A stretch of DNA of 64,000 nt from Diphasiastrum complanatum (GCA_029204225.1 CM055113.1:34066329-34130328); one strand, 5' to 3'; shown: positions 28,023 to 41,530, counted from the first letter of the stretch. Numbers and translations: made by a program. The notes: generated from the letters alone by a model not told the origin.

Positions 28023-28119
28023 GCCCCACCCTCATCCAACGATGATAAATCGTCTGCCCATAATCATGATGGATGATGAAATATTTCAGGCCTAATGCAT
28101 CATTGGATGATGGTGGGGC
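28023..28119. repeat. Inverted repeat, 20-bp arms, MITE-like
   Basis: GCCCCACCCTCATCCAACGA at 28023-28042 pairs with TCATTGGATGATGGTGGGGC at 28100-28119 with two mismatches. The 97-bp unit has no coding content and may be a MITE remnant about 540 bp upstream of the bHLH start. Confidence 0.7.
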
Positions 28120-29843
28120 CTGCTTGCACTCTCACTCCTCCGCTACGGTAAACTACTACAGTGAGCTTTGATCAAGAACAGACAATATTACGCATTTACG
28201 TGAAGAATATTCTATCAATATCATTAAAAAGCTCATACCAGAAGAACCCACTGGTAACTAAGCAGCAAATAGCAAGTATTCATCACTGGAATTTTCTATA
28301 TGCGGCCCATATTGTAATTTCTAAGCAACTCTAGTCTCTGCCTGATGTAACTGAGACATTTACGTGGCTTTGAATTCATTAAAGCAAGAGAACGAATATT
28401 TTGAGAGGCAAGGAACTACGAAGAAAACGCGTTTCAAGGCTCTACAGGAAAGGGTAGGAAAAAATAATTTGCAACGTCCTTTTACTGCAGTCTATCTCAT
28501 AAGTGAAAGAAGTTAATCTCAACTGCAAAATGGCCAGAGAATATGCCAGCCATTATTCGAGATTTACTTAATTGCAAGTGGATTGTGATTGTGATCTTCA
28601 CTGTAATCAGGCAGCAGGCGTAGAAATCCATGGACGATGCAAATTGCATTGCAGCGTCAGCATTTGCAAGAGGAAATGCAGCAGCCAGCTTCCAAAATAA
28701 TCAGCCATTGGTGCTAAGTTCCCAACAGAAGCAACATCATCATTGTATGAGTTAGCCCATTATTCTATAACCAAAAGAAGCAGGTCATGACACATTCCAT
28801 AAATACTGAAAATGAAAGGAGAGAATCAAAGATGGTAAACTAAGCAAGCCCATGTCATCAATTAGAGGTTCAAAAGCATTGCATGAGGTTTTTATATCTA
28901 GATTTAGCTTTGAGAGATGAACTTTTTTAGTAGAAGATGTTGTGATAGTGCTTGGCCAATCCAACATATTGAATAAGGATAGGTTGCTTCCAAAAAGCTA
29001 GTGCTTCTTCTGGACATCTCATGTTTTAGAGCGACACTTTGTTCTTTTGTATGTTTTTATCTTCTCTTTTGTGTCATCTTCCATAGGAATATGGTCCATT
29101 TATTCATTTTGGAAATCAAGAGCATCATGAGTGGTTACATGTTGTTCTAGAATTGAGGAATTCTCAAAGCTTTCACAGCTTGAGTTATCTATGTTCAATT
29201 TAGTCTCCTTTTTTCTGTTTTTAAGTTAAATTATGTGCATTTTCTAATTGGGATGATGTCTATGGCGAAGGGTTTTGTTTTAGGCAAGAGAGAGAGCTCA
29301 TGAATTGAGGAGTGGTTTCTAGTGAAAGTTTTTGGATTTTGTGAAAAAAAATTGATCTTGATAATATTAAATTGTAAAATAGGAAAGGTCTTTTTGCGAT
29401 TGTCATACGTACTATCACCAAGTAGAGGGAAGGTCTAGAAAGCACTTCCATGTCTTTGGCATTTCCCTGTGCAAGCTCCCATCATCCCATGCCTCCTTGT
29501 GCAAATGGTCTCCATCAAACTCTTTAGTTTTCCCAAAAGAATATGTCTTGACAAAATCACTTTTCAAATTTATCTCTCAAAGATTATTATAGGTAAGATT
29601 TATAATGGTTCACATCTGACTTTCTTTGAAGGCAAATATGCCTTTGATATGCATTATAACTTTTAAACTCCAATGGTAGTTGTACTTGTATGACAAGACA
29701 ACAATACCTACATCATTTTGACAGCTTTGACTCACAAGGCAACAAAACCTATATCTCATGAACACCTTGACTCTTGAGACTTAGTAAGAGGCTCATATTT
29801 CGAAGGGTATACCATTTTTTAGATTGAAGTTACATTTTTCTAC
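28120..29843. other. Spacer without a recognised gene
   Basis: No coding frame with a recognisable motif, no RNA gene and no repeat copy was identified on either strand. Confidence 0.35.
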
Positions 29844-30003
29844 TAGCATTCAACTTTATATATTAGTTGACAATGATATGCTGGTTCACAATTTGCCTTT
29901 TTAGGATGATTGTACTTTCTTTCTATTAGCATTCAACTTTATATATTAGTTGACAATGATATGCTAGCTCACAATTTGCCTTTTTAATGACAAATTTGCA
30001 AGT
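29844..30003. repeat. Tandem duplication, period 83 bp
   Basis: TAGCATTCAACTTTATATAT and GTTGACAATGATATGCT, then CACAATTTGCC, occur at 29844 and again at 29927 with few differences. Confidence 0.85.
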
Positions 30004-30457
30004 GGGCTTCAAGAGCATTAACTTTCACAAAATTTAGACTAGCTTATCTATCGTGCATTCTAACTTGAAGAGTAGCCTTCAAGTAAGATTAACTATTTGT
30101 TTTGCCTTTATTGAAAGGCAAAGTGGCCCTTGAAGTACATTGGATGCTGCAAAGTTTAGGCCTAGCCTAGACAAAGATTTAATATGTATATGCCTGTTTG
30201 TGCGTGCTCACACACACAAACACATACACGTGTCCTTACATTGTGGTTTAAAATTTTGGTGGGACGTAGTGAGAAAAATGTGGCTAGTAGATTTGTTGCC
30301 ACATGTAACATGGAATAGGTTAGATGTGGCTAATGGTATACTTGTTTTTATTATATGGTTACACAAATAAATTCACCATAATATACGAGACTTTAAAAAA
30401 AGCAAAACATTGAGACACCAAAGAAATTGACTCCCACTTTTAAGCTACATTTGCAAA
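30004..30457. other. Spacer without a recognised gene
   Basis: A 76-codon plus-strand frame at 30140-30370 contains a CA-rich segment and no motif. It is not considered a gene. Confidence 0.3.
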
Positions 30458-30735
30458 TGTGCATATAATCAACAAATAGGTTAGGGATCCATATCATATG
30501 ACTTGCTTTCCCGAGCTCCTCATACAATCCATGGATACATATTATATGCAAATCTCCATACGATCAACAAATACATTTCATATCCGTATCATATGTCTCA
30601 CTCTCCCGAGCTGATACAATCCATGGATACATACTGTATGCAAATTTCCATACGATCAACAAATACATTACATATCGTATGTCTCACTCTCCCAAGCTCC
30701 TCATACAATCCATGGATACATACTTATGCACTCAC
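30458..30735. repeat. Minisatellite, about 3 units of 89-93 bp
   Basis: Each unit holds CTCACTCTCCCGAGCT, ATACAATCCATGGATACATA and CGATCAACAAATACATT with small changes. ATACAATCC falls at about 30522, 30614 and 30703. The 155-codon plus-strand frame is a by-product. Confidence 0.88.
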
Positions 30736-30995
30736 TTGTATGAGGTTACCAAGAAATATACGTAATGGATACTGTGGCATATTATGCCCATTTTTAAATA
30801 AATTAAAAAAGCAGAAAATGCATGCATTTTTTTCAAAGGCAGATTCTGTTTTTTTTTTTTTCTGCCTGTCTATGCCCATCCGTACGGATTCCGTACAACT
30901 GCCACGTGACACATTTGTGTTGGTCAGTCAAAGTCAAACCTGCCTATCATGCTTCCTAATGTGCTTCTGAAAAAATTTCAGGTATCCATTACGCA

Positions 30996-31132
30996 ATGGA
31001 AGGAGCCGGGCAAAGGCCATTCTGTCCGGTTCGGCTTTCCAAAAAAAGTTTAGGCTCGGCCCCTCCGGGCCTCGCCCAAATTTTTTATGAAATCGTTACC
31101 AGGTAGAATGGCTTCTGCCCGGCTCCTTCCAT
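30996..31132. mobile_element. MITE copy 1, 137 bp
   Basis: Perfect 17-bp terminal inverted repeats: ATGGAAGGAGCCGGGCA at 30996-31012 and its complement at 31116-31132. The stem continues imperfectly inward (AAGGCCATTCT with AGAATGGCTTC). A Pro/Gly-type GC-rich core (GGCTCGGCCCCTCC) is shared with the element at 31766-31881. Confidence 0.88.
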
Positions 31133-31765
31133 AATACATACACGTCAACATATGGCACTCAACATATGACACCATTTTTAAGGTTCACTGGGCAATTTGG
31201 ATAAATGATCAAAGACAAAAGGTGAATTAGTCTATAGATGCATAGAGAGGGGGTGGCAGGGCTCGGGGTGGGGGTGGCGGTGGCAGAAAGAATAGGCTAG
31301 GCTGCAAATCTAGTATTACACATGTCCTTAAAGAGGCTAATCCGTGTGTACGGACAGCAGCCAATGGTGCGTGATTGCGTAGCCCTGGGGCTCTGCCGGC
31401 GTCTGCTCACCTGAACGCTTTCTGCTCATACACAATCTGGCAACTCATGCTCAGGATCTCTCTCTCTGCTTGCTGCTGCTGCCATCTCCGTCAGCCCATC
31501 TAGTTAGTGGTAGATTCAGGATCTCCCCATCAGCCCATCTAGTGAGGAGTATCTTTCTCTTTTCTTTCTTTTCTTTGTGTAGAAAGAATCATTGTTACAT
31601 TGTGATGCGCGCAAATGCAGTGAAGGTAGTCTGTTTTAGAGATTCAGCCTTAGACTCGCATTATCTGCCCTAAAAAATGGATCAAGACTCGTGTAATGCC
31701 AAGTGCTCAATTTTTTCTGAGCCACAATATGTGCTTTTGGAGGCACTCCAGAAGCACAATGTATT
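31133..31765. other. Spacer with a 40-bp duplication, no gene
   Basis: A unit with CAGCCCATCTAGT and GATTCAGGATCTCC is repeated near 31487-31546. A short GGGGTGGGGGTGG run lies near 31268. No coding frame is supported. Confidence 0.4.
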
Positions 31766-31881
31766 ATGGAATGAGCCCAACAGATGACATTCTGCCCCGT
31801 AAAGAATCATACCCTCGACCCCTCCGAGTCTCACCTATGCCTCTATAGCGGGCAGACAACAGTCTGCCCGGCTCATTCCAT
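31766..31881. mobile_element. MITE copy 2, related to copy 1
   Basis: Terminal repeats ATGGAATGAGCC (31766-31777) and GGCTCATTCCAT (31870-31881) are perfect over 12 bp. The core has ACCCTCGACCCCTCCGAG, corresponding to the GGCTCGGCCCCTCCGGG core of copy 1. Flanking CACAATG and TTGTG may belong to an older insertion layer. Confidence 0.82.
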
Positions 31882-32319
31882 TGTGTAAAGAATAGTGATT
31901 GCATTTTCATTTTCATAGGACCATTATGCAATAGAATATGAAAAACGTTCGCATTTGTTAGGAGTGATAGTGCACATGTGGCATTATTTGGTTCATTAAG
32001 AATAGCCCAATTCTTAGCCATAGCAAGGCTTTTAAAGTGTTTTAAATCTCCATTGTATATCTACAATGCTACATCCAATGGTGGGCTACTTGTTGTAGCC
32101 ACCCTCGCCACTCCAGCGGCTCAAGGTGCTACAATAGGTAGCCCAAGTATGCATGACGGATACCTAGTACATAATTAACATTTTCGAAGCTGAGCTTTTT
32201 TCACAAGACCATTATGAAGCATAATTTGCATCTACAAAACATAGTTACCCTTAAAAATGGTGGGTCACCCATTCTGCTTTTTGAATAGTTTGAAATATGG
32301 GCAAAAATTGCAGTAACTA
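31882..32319. other. Spacer without a recognised gene
   Basis: Contains pieces (CATTATGCAATAG, CATTATGAAGCATAAT) resembling the flanks of the neighbouring MITEs. No coding frame. Confidence 0.35.
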
Positions 32320-33190
32320 TCCTTTACGTGCATATCTAGAACCAAAGGTTTTTGTGAGCATTCTTGTTATGACTTTTAAGTGGACACCTAATAAAAGTTG
32401 ACAAGTAGCATGTGAAGGTTATGACGGAATGTGCATGTGCCCACCCAATGACAGATTGCCACAATAGCACATGCACATTTTGCGCAATAGCGCAATGACT
32501 GGCTGCCACATAGCGCATGCACATGTCGTATTGAATGGGCATGCACTAGCCCATCATTGGTTGTCCACATGCACATTCCTTAAAAAAAAAATGGGAAGAC
32601 CAGAAATTTTCATTTTTGAAAAAAAAAACAAAAAAAAAATGAGAAATAACAATCCACTAAAAGAAATTCTTCACACTTGTCATTACATAGGGGAAGGTGG
32701 TTGCACTTGGACCTTCTACCCTGTTTTGTGGGGCCCTCAAGCACCCACCCCTCTCCTAGGGTGGAAGGCCCCACAAAATGACATGTTAAGTCTAGTATTC
32801 TTTAATATTACCTTCAAATTTTCTAGGTCATTTATGTGGGGCCAGGGAGGCCTATGTCGGACGGCCTTCCGCCTTGAGAGTTGGGTGCCCAAGGGCCCCA
32901 CCAAGCAGGGTAGAATAAAGGGCAGGGAGCCCTTTAAAAAAAATTTAACATTTTTTTCCCAATTTTTTTTATGGAATGTGCATGTGGATAGCCAATGACA
33001 AGTAGCCATATAGCACATGCACATTCCGGCATATTGTGCTTCCACTATGTGGTAGGCTATCATTGGCTATTCACATGCACATTCCATCAGAATTTTCATG
33101 TGCTATGAGTCAACTCTTTCTATACATTAGAGAATTGTGACAAACCACCAAAAACTCTGGTTCTATATTCACATGAACATTATGCTTCTA
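32320..33190. mobile_element. Foldback element with long imperfect inverted arms, about 870 bp
   Basis: The arms pair over most of the length. Outer arms match from TAGAACCAAAGG near 32338 with CTCTGGTTCTA near 33157, and through GACGGAATGTGCATGTG (about 32422) with CACATGCACATTCCATC (about 33074). Inner arms match from CTTCTACCCTG (about 32713) with CAGGGTAGAAT (about 32907), including GGGGCCCTC..GCACCCA and its complement. CACATGCACATT-type subrepeats occur several times per arm. The frames over it come from the arms. No transposase is encoded. Confidence 0.85.
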
Positions 33191-34124
<934 letters not shown>

Positions 34125-36039
34125 ATGTCACCTTGCTTTTAGTCAGCTAGTTGATTGGCTGATTGGATCCTTGCTAACACACAAATACTCTCTTGCCATG
34201 CCCTTGCCTCCATCATTGTTTTATGCCAAAAGGAATACCATGCCCTGCTGCCATTATTGCTACCAAAGGAATGTCACTTTGATGGCATGTTGCCAACAAA
34301 ATGCCACGCCTTGTTGCCAAAGGAGTACTCTAAGTGCTTGTTGCCAAAACTTTCCTCAAATTAGCGAAGTTAGATGGGAGACACTGAAGAGATATTGGCA
34401 AAGGATATGTTGGTAGAATTGCATATGTCAAAGCAAGTGGAATGTTCTTTTAGTTGCACAATAATCTTGTGTTACCACTTATAACTGAAATCCCCCTAAA
34501 GACATAAATCTCACTTCCAAGACCTTTTCACATCAAACCTAGGATGGTAAAACTGCCTCTAGACCCTCAATATTGTCTAGATTTGTTAGTCGAGCCACAT
34601 CTAAAATTCCAACTTTAAGTTCCAATTTTATTAATGATTGGTAGGTCACTTGGATTGTGGAGAAACTTAATACAAAGGGGAGGCAGCTGGGGCACCAATG
34701 ACTATGGTTTAAGAAAACAAATGGATTTATTCCCCTCATTCCTCAACAATCCATGAGTTCTAAAGTATTTTATCATGCATCATGATTATGAATGAACAGA
34801 CAATTGATTAAGGTTAACTACAAGTGGGCCATGCACTGCCCCATAAGTAATAATTGTCAATTGTAAAAAAGAACTAAGATACGTGGCTACTAACTATAGG
34901 TGGGGTAGGGCCCTTAGCTTTTTCTCTGTTCAAATCATATTTTCCTATATGATTGGCTAGATGTTTTTTTTTTTTTTTTTTTCTGTGAGCATTAATTTTA
35001 TTTTAAAAACATATATCTCTCTCCACTTCTAGGGTTCTTTTACACTTTCCCATTCATTTTTTGAGCTTCAAAACCCAAAATTTGATTCAAGGTTTGAAGC
35101 ACCTATAGAAGCTTGATTTCTTCAAGAGATATTTGAAAGTGCCATATCTTAGGTAGTAACTAGCCCATTGGCCAACACATGCAAGTCAACAATTTTAATG
35201 GCTTAGTTCAATAGCCCTACATAGTGATATGGCTTCACCATTGTTGAGAACACACACACACACACACACAAAGTACATAAAGTTCATACATTCACATATG
35301 GGGCAAAAGGCCATGGTGAGAGTTGGATCCTAAACAATATTCTCATTTGGGTAAAAGATCATCGCATCATTTCATTATTGAAAAAGTACATTAGATTTAA
35401 ACAGGGTTCGCCTTTCTTAGAAATTTGCAACCACACAACTAGGCTCAATGCAACCCAATCCAGTAGCCTTGTTTAAACTTCAAGCAGGGTTTTGGCATAG
35501 GGATCCTTCACTACTTGTGGGCAAAAGAATCAAACTTCAATGCAAGCCCAATTCAAGCACACTACACCACCACAAGACATTCGGGATAATTTTCATGATT
35601 GTCTAAACATGAGAGTTTAAAACAAATCATATTTTTACTTTGAACATAACTTGCTCAAGTTTATGAATCTTTTAGAATTTAATCTCATAATATTTAAATT
35701 ATCATATTTTGATGTATAGGAAATTTATGAAGAAATTGGAAAAAGGTCATATTAGCCTAAATAGAATTAATAATTGTTCACTGAAGAAATTTCGGCCACA
35801 AAGTAGAATACCAATCTTTTATCCTTGGAAGAAGATTGTTGGTAAACTTTTCACTAGGTGCAACGTCTTGCGATTAATGGTCTTGCCATATTTTTGTGAC
35901 CTTTATATTTCTGAAAAGGTCAACCATTTCCCATTTTACACTAAAAGATTTTCACAATGAGGAGGTCGAATGTTCAACTCAACAACTTGCTCAAGGCAAC
36001 TCATGCTACCACATCTAGACCTTGTGGGTATATTGTTAG
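34125..36039. other. Spacer without a recognised gene; short poly-T and (CA)11 tracts
   Basis: At 34220-34350 an Ala/Cys-codon-rich stretch repeats a TGCCAAAAGGAATACCATGCC-like unit four or five times with changes. A T run lies at 34965-34982 and (AC)11 at 35250-35271. An 83-codon frame at 35709-35960 has no motif. Confidence 0.4.
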
Positions 36040-36729
36040 GAATCAAAGTTGATCTGATTCATATTTTGTAAGCTTCAAATGTGATACTGTGATTAGTGTA
36101 CAGTTAAATCAGTTTATTGATTTCAGTAGTGATTGGGACATGACCCACTATCGTCATATCAGTCGGGCATTGATCCTATAGATGGCTACTTGGGTTAGCC
36201 GAGTAGCCACACATGTAGAAAAATTTGTACAATATATTCTGGTTTCGTTATGCTATACTCAGGGGCATGTCCTGGGTGTTTGTCAGTATTTTGGACCATG
36301 TTGGGTCTTTTAGCTAGACAGGTGCCTTTTTAGTGTGTTGACAACTTGTCGAGCCCATGCATGTTGGGGCTTTTGGCATATGTACAATTTTCTCTTTGTA
36401 ATCTAAAGCTTTTGATGTGCCAGCTTTGAGAGCTTGTGAGGAGTGTCGATGGTGATTGAATTATGTGATCTGCATACTACTGCACTAGATCCCATCAGAG
36501 CGGCAGAGTGATGTAGGTATTCACTATCCGGTGGAGCTATGGGATTGCGTCTTTCACCAAGAAAAATAGCACGAGAAGCGTCTCAGGAGAGAGGACTCCA
36601 TACAAGGTATTGGCAGTCCGGATGGTGGGAGACAGCAAAGTTCCTTCGATTGAAGCTTCGGGGAAGATCAGAACGATCGTCGTAGGTGAATTTCAGGGAA
36701 AAATCACGTAGAGACTTTGATTTTGAGAA
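36040..36729. other. Possible LTR of the adjacent minus-strand copia, unproven
   Basis: This lies where the 3' LTR of the copia relic should be, but I could not align it with the sequence next to the primer site at 38470. GGCTACT and AGTAGCC near 36183-36210 form a small stem. No gene. Confidence 0.3.
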
Positions 36730-38345
36730 AATCATCGATGATGGCTACATAATTGACTGTGTAGGTAGCCAGTTGACGCAATTGGATTTGCAAGGGAGCT
36801 GCAAAGAACAATGTTACACAGCCAAGGCAATTTACAAGGATTAATTGTGTGGAAATCGGTGGAAGTTTCAAAATTTTCCAGTTTCATTGCGCAACATATA
36901 TTTGTATGTACAATATCTAGCAGATCTTTAAAAATGTGTTCTTGATTTGACTTTAACGGCCATCTTGCCTGCTTCCCTATGATACAACTCTGGCAGACAG
37001 GAGGGTCAACAATTCGAATCGATTCTTTATTAATACATGCTGAACTCCTTAAAGCACAATCAGTCACAATATTACAATGAGTAAGCCTATAGAGATATCC
37101 TTGTCTCTTTCCAAGTGCAAGAACTCTCCTACTTTTATCAAGAATTTGACAGGAGCCTATCTTAAACTCTACCCTATGTCCTAGATCTGTGATTCAACTG
37201 ACTAACAGTGGATTTGTTGTCAAGTTTGGGACATACAATACATTTGGTACAAGTTTTGACACTCCAATCTGAAAATTCATTCTAACAGTACCTTCACCTT
37301 CAATTCTGTGGGAGCTGTTGTCTCCAAGATGAACGAATCTCTTGGTGTTGTAGGCTGAATAATCGATAAACCATTCTTGATGGCTTGTCATGTGCTCCAT
37401 AATCGCGGAACCATTCCTTCGATTGTTCGACGTGGTGATGGCTCACCATGAAGACTTCTTGCTCATCATCTTCTGCATCTTGGTTCTTCTTCTTTGTGTT
37501 GGCTGCATGGGCTTGTTGGTCCGGTTGCTTCTTCTTGTCGTTGTTGAACTTCAAGATTCGATAGCCTTGGATTTCGTGATTCGTCCTCTTGCAGTATCTG
37601 CATAATAGCCTTTTCTTATTCTGAGTAAGTGGCTAATTCTGGGTCTTTTGTATCTGCTTCTGATTGTTGTTGGTTTGTCAGATAGCTCTCTTCTTCTGTT
37701 GCTTCCTGGTGTTCTTCTTCGAGAATAATGTTGGTGAGTCATTGACGGAGGATGAGGATGCTCCATTCCTTCTTGTTTCCTCCTGCAGCAGCATGATTAA
37801 GACTCTGGACAATGTTATATCTAAGTGTATGGTTACGATCATCAATCAATCTTCATAAGGGGATGGTAAATTGGTCAATGAGGTCATTACAGTGTCAGAG
37901 TCTTCGACTACTGAATCTATTGCTGCCATATTCTCTAATAGAGTCTTAAATTGATTAATGTGATTTTGAACAAAATCACTTTCTGACATTCTGAGTTAGA
38001 AGAACTTTCTCCTCAGATGCAACTTCGAAGTGACATCCCTCACTTCATATAATGTACTTAATATGTCCCAAGCCTCTTTCAAAGATTGGGCTTGTCTGAT
38101 GTGGCCAATCTATGTGTCGGAGATGTTAAGGGTATTCAAGGCGAAAGCCTTGCCATCCCTGAGCTTCCACTTGGAAATGGCTTGATCATCGACAATGGGA
38201 AGTAGTTCGATTCTAACGACTATTTTTCAAAGCACCTTGGCCATCAGTGCTACCTTCATCTTGAATTTCCATAAGTGGTAATTCAAACCATCGAGTTTGT
38301 CTACCATTAGAGTAGATTGTGGTTGCGAATCCATTTGAAATTTCA
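36730..38345 (-). pseudogene. Decayed Ty1/copia gag-pol, truncated at integrase
   Basis: Read on the minus strand from about 38330: a gag start with VDKLDG, NYHLWKFKMK and IAKWKL-like blocks, then a UBN2-type AWDILS segment; a knuckle relic (CRYCKRTNHEIQGY near 37590); a protease relic at 37194-37400 (WFIDYSAYN where WFIDSGASN is usual, then VLYVPNL); a pre-integrase block CQSCIIGKQAR at about 36970; and the first integrase Asp region (DIVHTNIC). Everything after that, including RT, is missing. The protease Asp-Ser-Gly is changed to Asp-Tyr-Ser, and several stops and shifts are present. Inactive. Confidence 0.85.
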
Positions 38346-38469
38346 GAATGAGTGTAATGCAGATAGTAGATTAATATGACTGGAAATAATTATAGCAAAT
38401 GTCTACACTATGTCAGAATAATCGCTCTGATTATGCCAACTCTAAATGCGTGTAGAAATCAAAGTAATA

Positions 38470-38481
38470 GCTTTGATACCA
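38470..38481 (-). other. Copia primer binding site (minus strand)
   Basis: The minus strand reads TGGTATCAAAGC, one base off the tRNA-Met site TGGTATCAGAGC. TGTTGGG begins right beside it at 38482, fitting an LTR ending in CCCAACA. It lies about 130 bp upstream of the gag start of the copia relic. Confidence 0.8.
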
Positions 38482-38776
38482 TGTTGGGATTGTTGCGCTA
38501 GATCGAAGTCTATCTTACTTGATCAGTTTCAAAGTCGTTGATCTAGACAGTCGATTCCATAGCCATGCGCAAGTTATTTAGTTTCATATTTAGCTTTGCG
38601 GAAGCGATTTAGGTGCGGTTATTAGAGTCACAGATCAAACATTGCTATCAGTCATATGAAACGATTTAATCTACAAATACGTCCTTGCAAATTTTTCCCG
38701 CGACCAAAGCCTTCCAAACATCCTGAACTACTTTCTGATATACTTTCACGCATCTTATGTTTCATTTCTGATCATC
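38482..38776. other. Probable LTR remnant between the copia relic and the coiled-coil ORF
   Basis: Non-coding. The left end is the expected LTR boundary of the minus-strand copia. The right boundary cannot be set. Confidence 0.4.
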
Positions 38777-41530
38777 ATGTCTTCTACTGATACTTCTCAG
38801 TCTCCGCGTTATACTATCCATCGTGATGTCCCATCTGCAACGGACATCATAATACTTCCTAGCACAAGATGGTCACTCAGTGGATGACCCTTGCGGTGCC
38901 TCTGCTCACCGTGATGGGTATTCATGAGAGAGTCTTTTCTGGCATAATCAACATGGATTTCATCACTCTTGCCTTCAGTACGTGGAAGGAAGAGAAATCC
39001 AAATTTTATATCACTTTTCAGGGAGCCACACAGAAGGTGCACGTCACTGAGGCTGCCCTTGCAACCATAGGTATAGCGTCTGGTACACAGGCCTCAGCCG
39101 ATCACAAGCAGGCCAAATAGGCCATCAAGCCATACATTGACCTCACCAATTCTTTGCACTAGACGAACGACGAATACCTCCTTGAAGCCATCATTGAGCC
39201 TTCCATCCACGCTGCTGCTCAGCTACTGAACAACTTCCTGATGGTTGGGAACCTCAAGAAAGACCGCATCACTTCACAGATCCTCCATAGGATAGTTGAC
39301 TCCTATACCAAGTTGGCCAAAGCCCCTCTTGAACCATATAATTGGTTCAAGACTATTTCTAGTGAGCTCAAATGAGCTATTAAGGGCAATACTAAGCAAC
39401 AGTTCGCTGCTGGCTCTTTATTGTCTCTTCTAGCTGCCTCTCACCTAGAAAACAAAATCCATGGCTTCCACTTGGATTCTGTGCCTTCGGTCTATGAAGA
39501 AGCATCGGCCTAGTCATCTCACAAGGCCTCGAGTTCTCATAGTCAACGTCGTCCACGCAGCGAGATCGTCATTCCTGACTCGCCTTCCGTGTCACGACGT
39601 CGCACTAGGCATACATCGTCAGCTGCGCTTCCACCCCCTACTGCTGTTCGCACTGAACTTCCAATTCCCCCCACCTCTGATGCTTTTCTCGCCTCTGCTT
39701 CCACACAAGGACATTTTGTGTTCATTGGAACTACCATTCCCATCACAGTTGCCCAAGCCGCCTCACCCTTGCACACCGAAGCTACCTTACCAAACACGCA
39801 ATTTTTCATGGATATATTCGATGATTCCGACCCCCTTGGGGCCGTCAAAATTTTTGAAATGCCCCAGAGCCCTGCGCCCTTTGACCTCCAATCCCCTAGA
39901 AGAGGATTCGAACAGATCCATGACACTACTGTTGGTGTTGAAGATGTAAGCCAACAACCTCACACTGAAGATAGCCCAACCGCACTTTGGGTCGACCAAG
40001 CTGTGAAATCACCGAAGTAGTTCGACACCACCTGCCTGAGATATGGGATTCAAAAACACTCTGATCAACCAAAAGATTGTCCAGTTGGATCGAGAGTTGA
40101 AGATTGCCAAGCAGCATGAAGACAAGTTTGAACCTGAAAAGAAGCTGGCCCAGCAACAGGCTGATCACCTGGAAGAATACGTTAGCTCCCTACAAAACGC
40201 CCTGACAACTGCACAGGATCAGGTGGATAAGGCCTACAGGATGCAAAACAACAAGTGCAACTACTGAAGGGTCAATTGCAGATGGCGGAACAGGATCGCA
40301 TGCGTCTTCAAGGTGAATTGGATGCGACCACCCTTGAGCGTGATGCGTATCTTCAGATGCAAATACCAGATCATCCGGTCACATCGACGGAGATCGCGTA
40401 TTTGTTTGAGAAAGTGGAAACATACAAAGTGGCCCTTCAGGGATTCCAAGGCCGCTTTGACAGGTCCAAAGGAGTAGCTTCAACCGAGTTGGCCAAGGCT
40501 AAAGAAACCATCACCGCCTATGAAAAAACAGCCGCTCAGGTATTGGAAGCCGGACCACAAATCCCCGTACCGGTCATGTCGCAATTCTCCCCTACGTGCC
40601 AAGAAGATGTACCAATGGATATAGGGTCAGATTCGGGCATGGACCAGGGGGAAGCTCCAAAAAACCAAAACAACCACCAATTTTACCGGCAGTGCAAGCG
40701 GTCCATCCTCATCAAGGACCACACCTCTATTCAGAAGGCCCATCAGCGTCGAGGACCAGATCCAAAATTTCTTAAAGCAACATCTGCATGAGTTCTCACG
40801 TGGTGGTTGGGTTCTGAAGTTTAAGACCTCCGAGATAGAGGTCGGCAAAGAGTTGGACAAAATACCTGCATTGGGAGAGCAGTCGGCATGGAGAATTACC
40901 GTTTTTGAGAAAACTCTGGAATCAATCATGAGTTATATCGCCAGCCCTCGCCAATTGCAGGTCGATCCTTATTATGTGCCAATGCTGAGAAGGAGTAAAT
41001 GGAAAGATTTGGGATTGGCTATGGACAAAATCACCATCCATACGCCCAATTGGCCAATCATCCATCATCCCTACAACTGGACAATATTAGTGGACTTCCA
41101 TCGGGCTTTACAAGCGTACCAGAGAGAGTATGTCCACTCTCCAGATCCAATGGTGCGACAATCAACACTATTTGCAAAAGATCTAACTCTGTTGGCGTGA
41201 GTGGCAACCAGATGGGATGATTGTCTCCCTCCTTTGGCATTCGATTTAAATAAGCCGAGGCCTCAGAGAATATCAAAGATCAGCTGTCGGTTGCTCGTTT
41301 ATACTTTCATGCAGCAATGATGAGAGGCTCCTGGGAATCACGCTTCACATCATGGACAACCTCAAAGTGGATTGCCGGAGCCCATCATTGTTTTTTGCCA
41401 CACAATTTAGATTTTAATACCGCCTCGACTTTATGGAGAAGGTGCAGTACCATTTAATCAAGGTTCGGCGCGAAGCCAATAAAAGTTCCCAATAACTGCA
41501 TCTAGCAGGTGTCATGGGACCGCCACCAGT
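38777..41530 (+). pseudogene. Unrecognised coiled-coil ORF family, copy A (decayed)
   Basis: About 2.7 kb reads as one long protein, interrupted by stops (39118, 39160, 39373, 39511, 40018) and a few frameshifts (about 38870, 40020, 40260, 40700). The order is: N-terminal globular part (ITLAFSTWKEEKS, TEAALATIGI); Ser/Arg/Pro-rich linker to 39950; two heptad-rich coiled coils at 40043-40255 and 40255-40540; acidic linker; C-terminal domain at 40690-41500 with FSRGGW, DPYYVPM, CLPPLAFDLNKP and VARLYFHAA. The C-terminal domain matches copy B at 48368-49612. The reading ends at a GPPPVL block beside the purine-rich GGTGGGGGATA. No known catalytic motif was recognised. Likely an LTR-retroelement gene. 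Confidence 0.65.

Noticed and set aside
30458-30735. CRISPR-like array of regularly spaced repeats
   Set aside because: Whole units are repeated, without unique spacers, in a plant genome.
32471-33063. Plus and minus ORFs of 175 and 108 codons
   Set aside because: They read through the arms of a foldback element and have no protein motif.
39461-39949. ORFs in other frames and on the minus strand over 39.4-40.0 kb
   Set aside because: They are shadows of the linker region of coiled-coil ORF copy A, whose frame is supported by the flanking homologous blocks.
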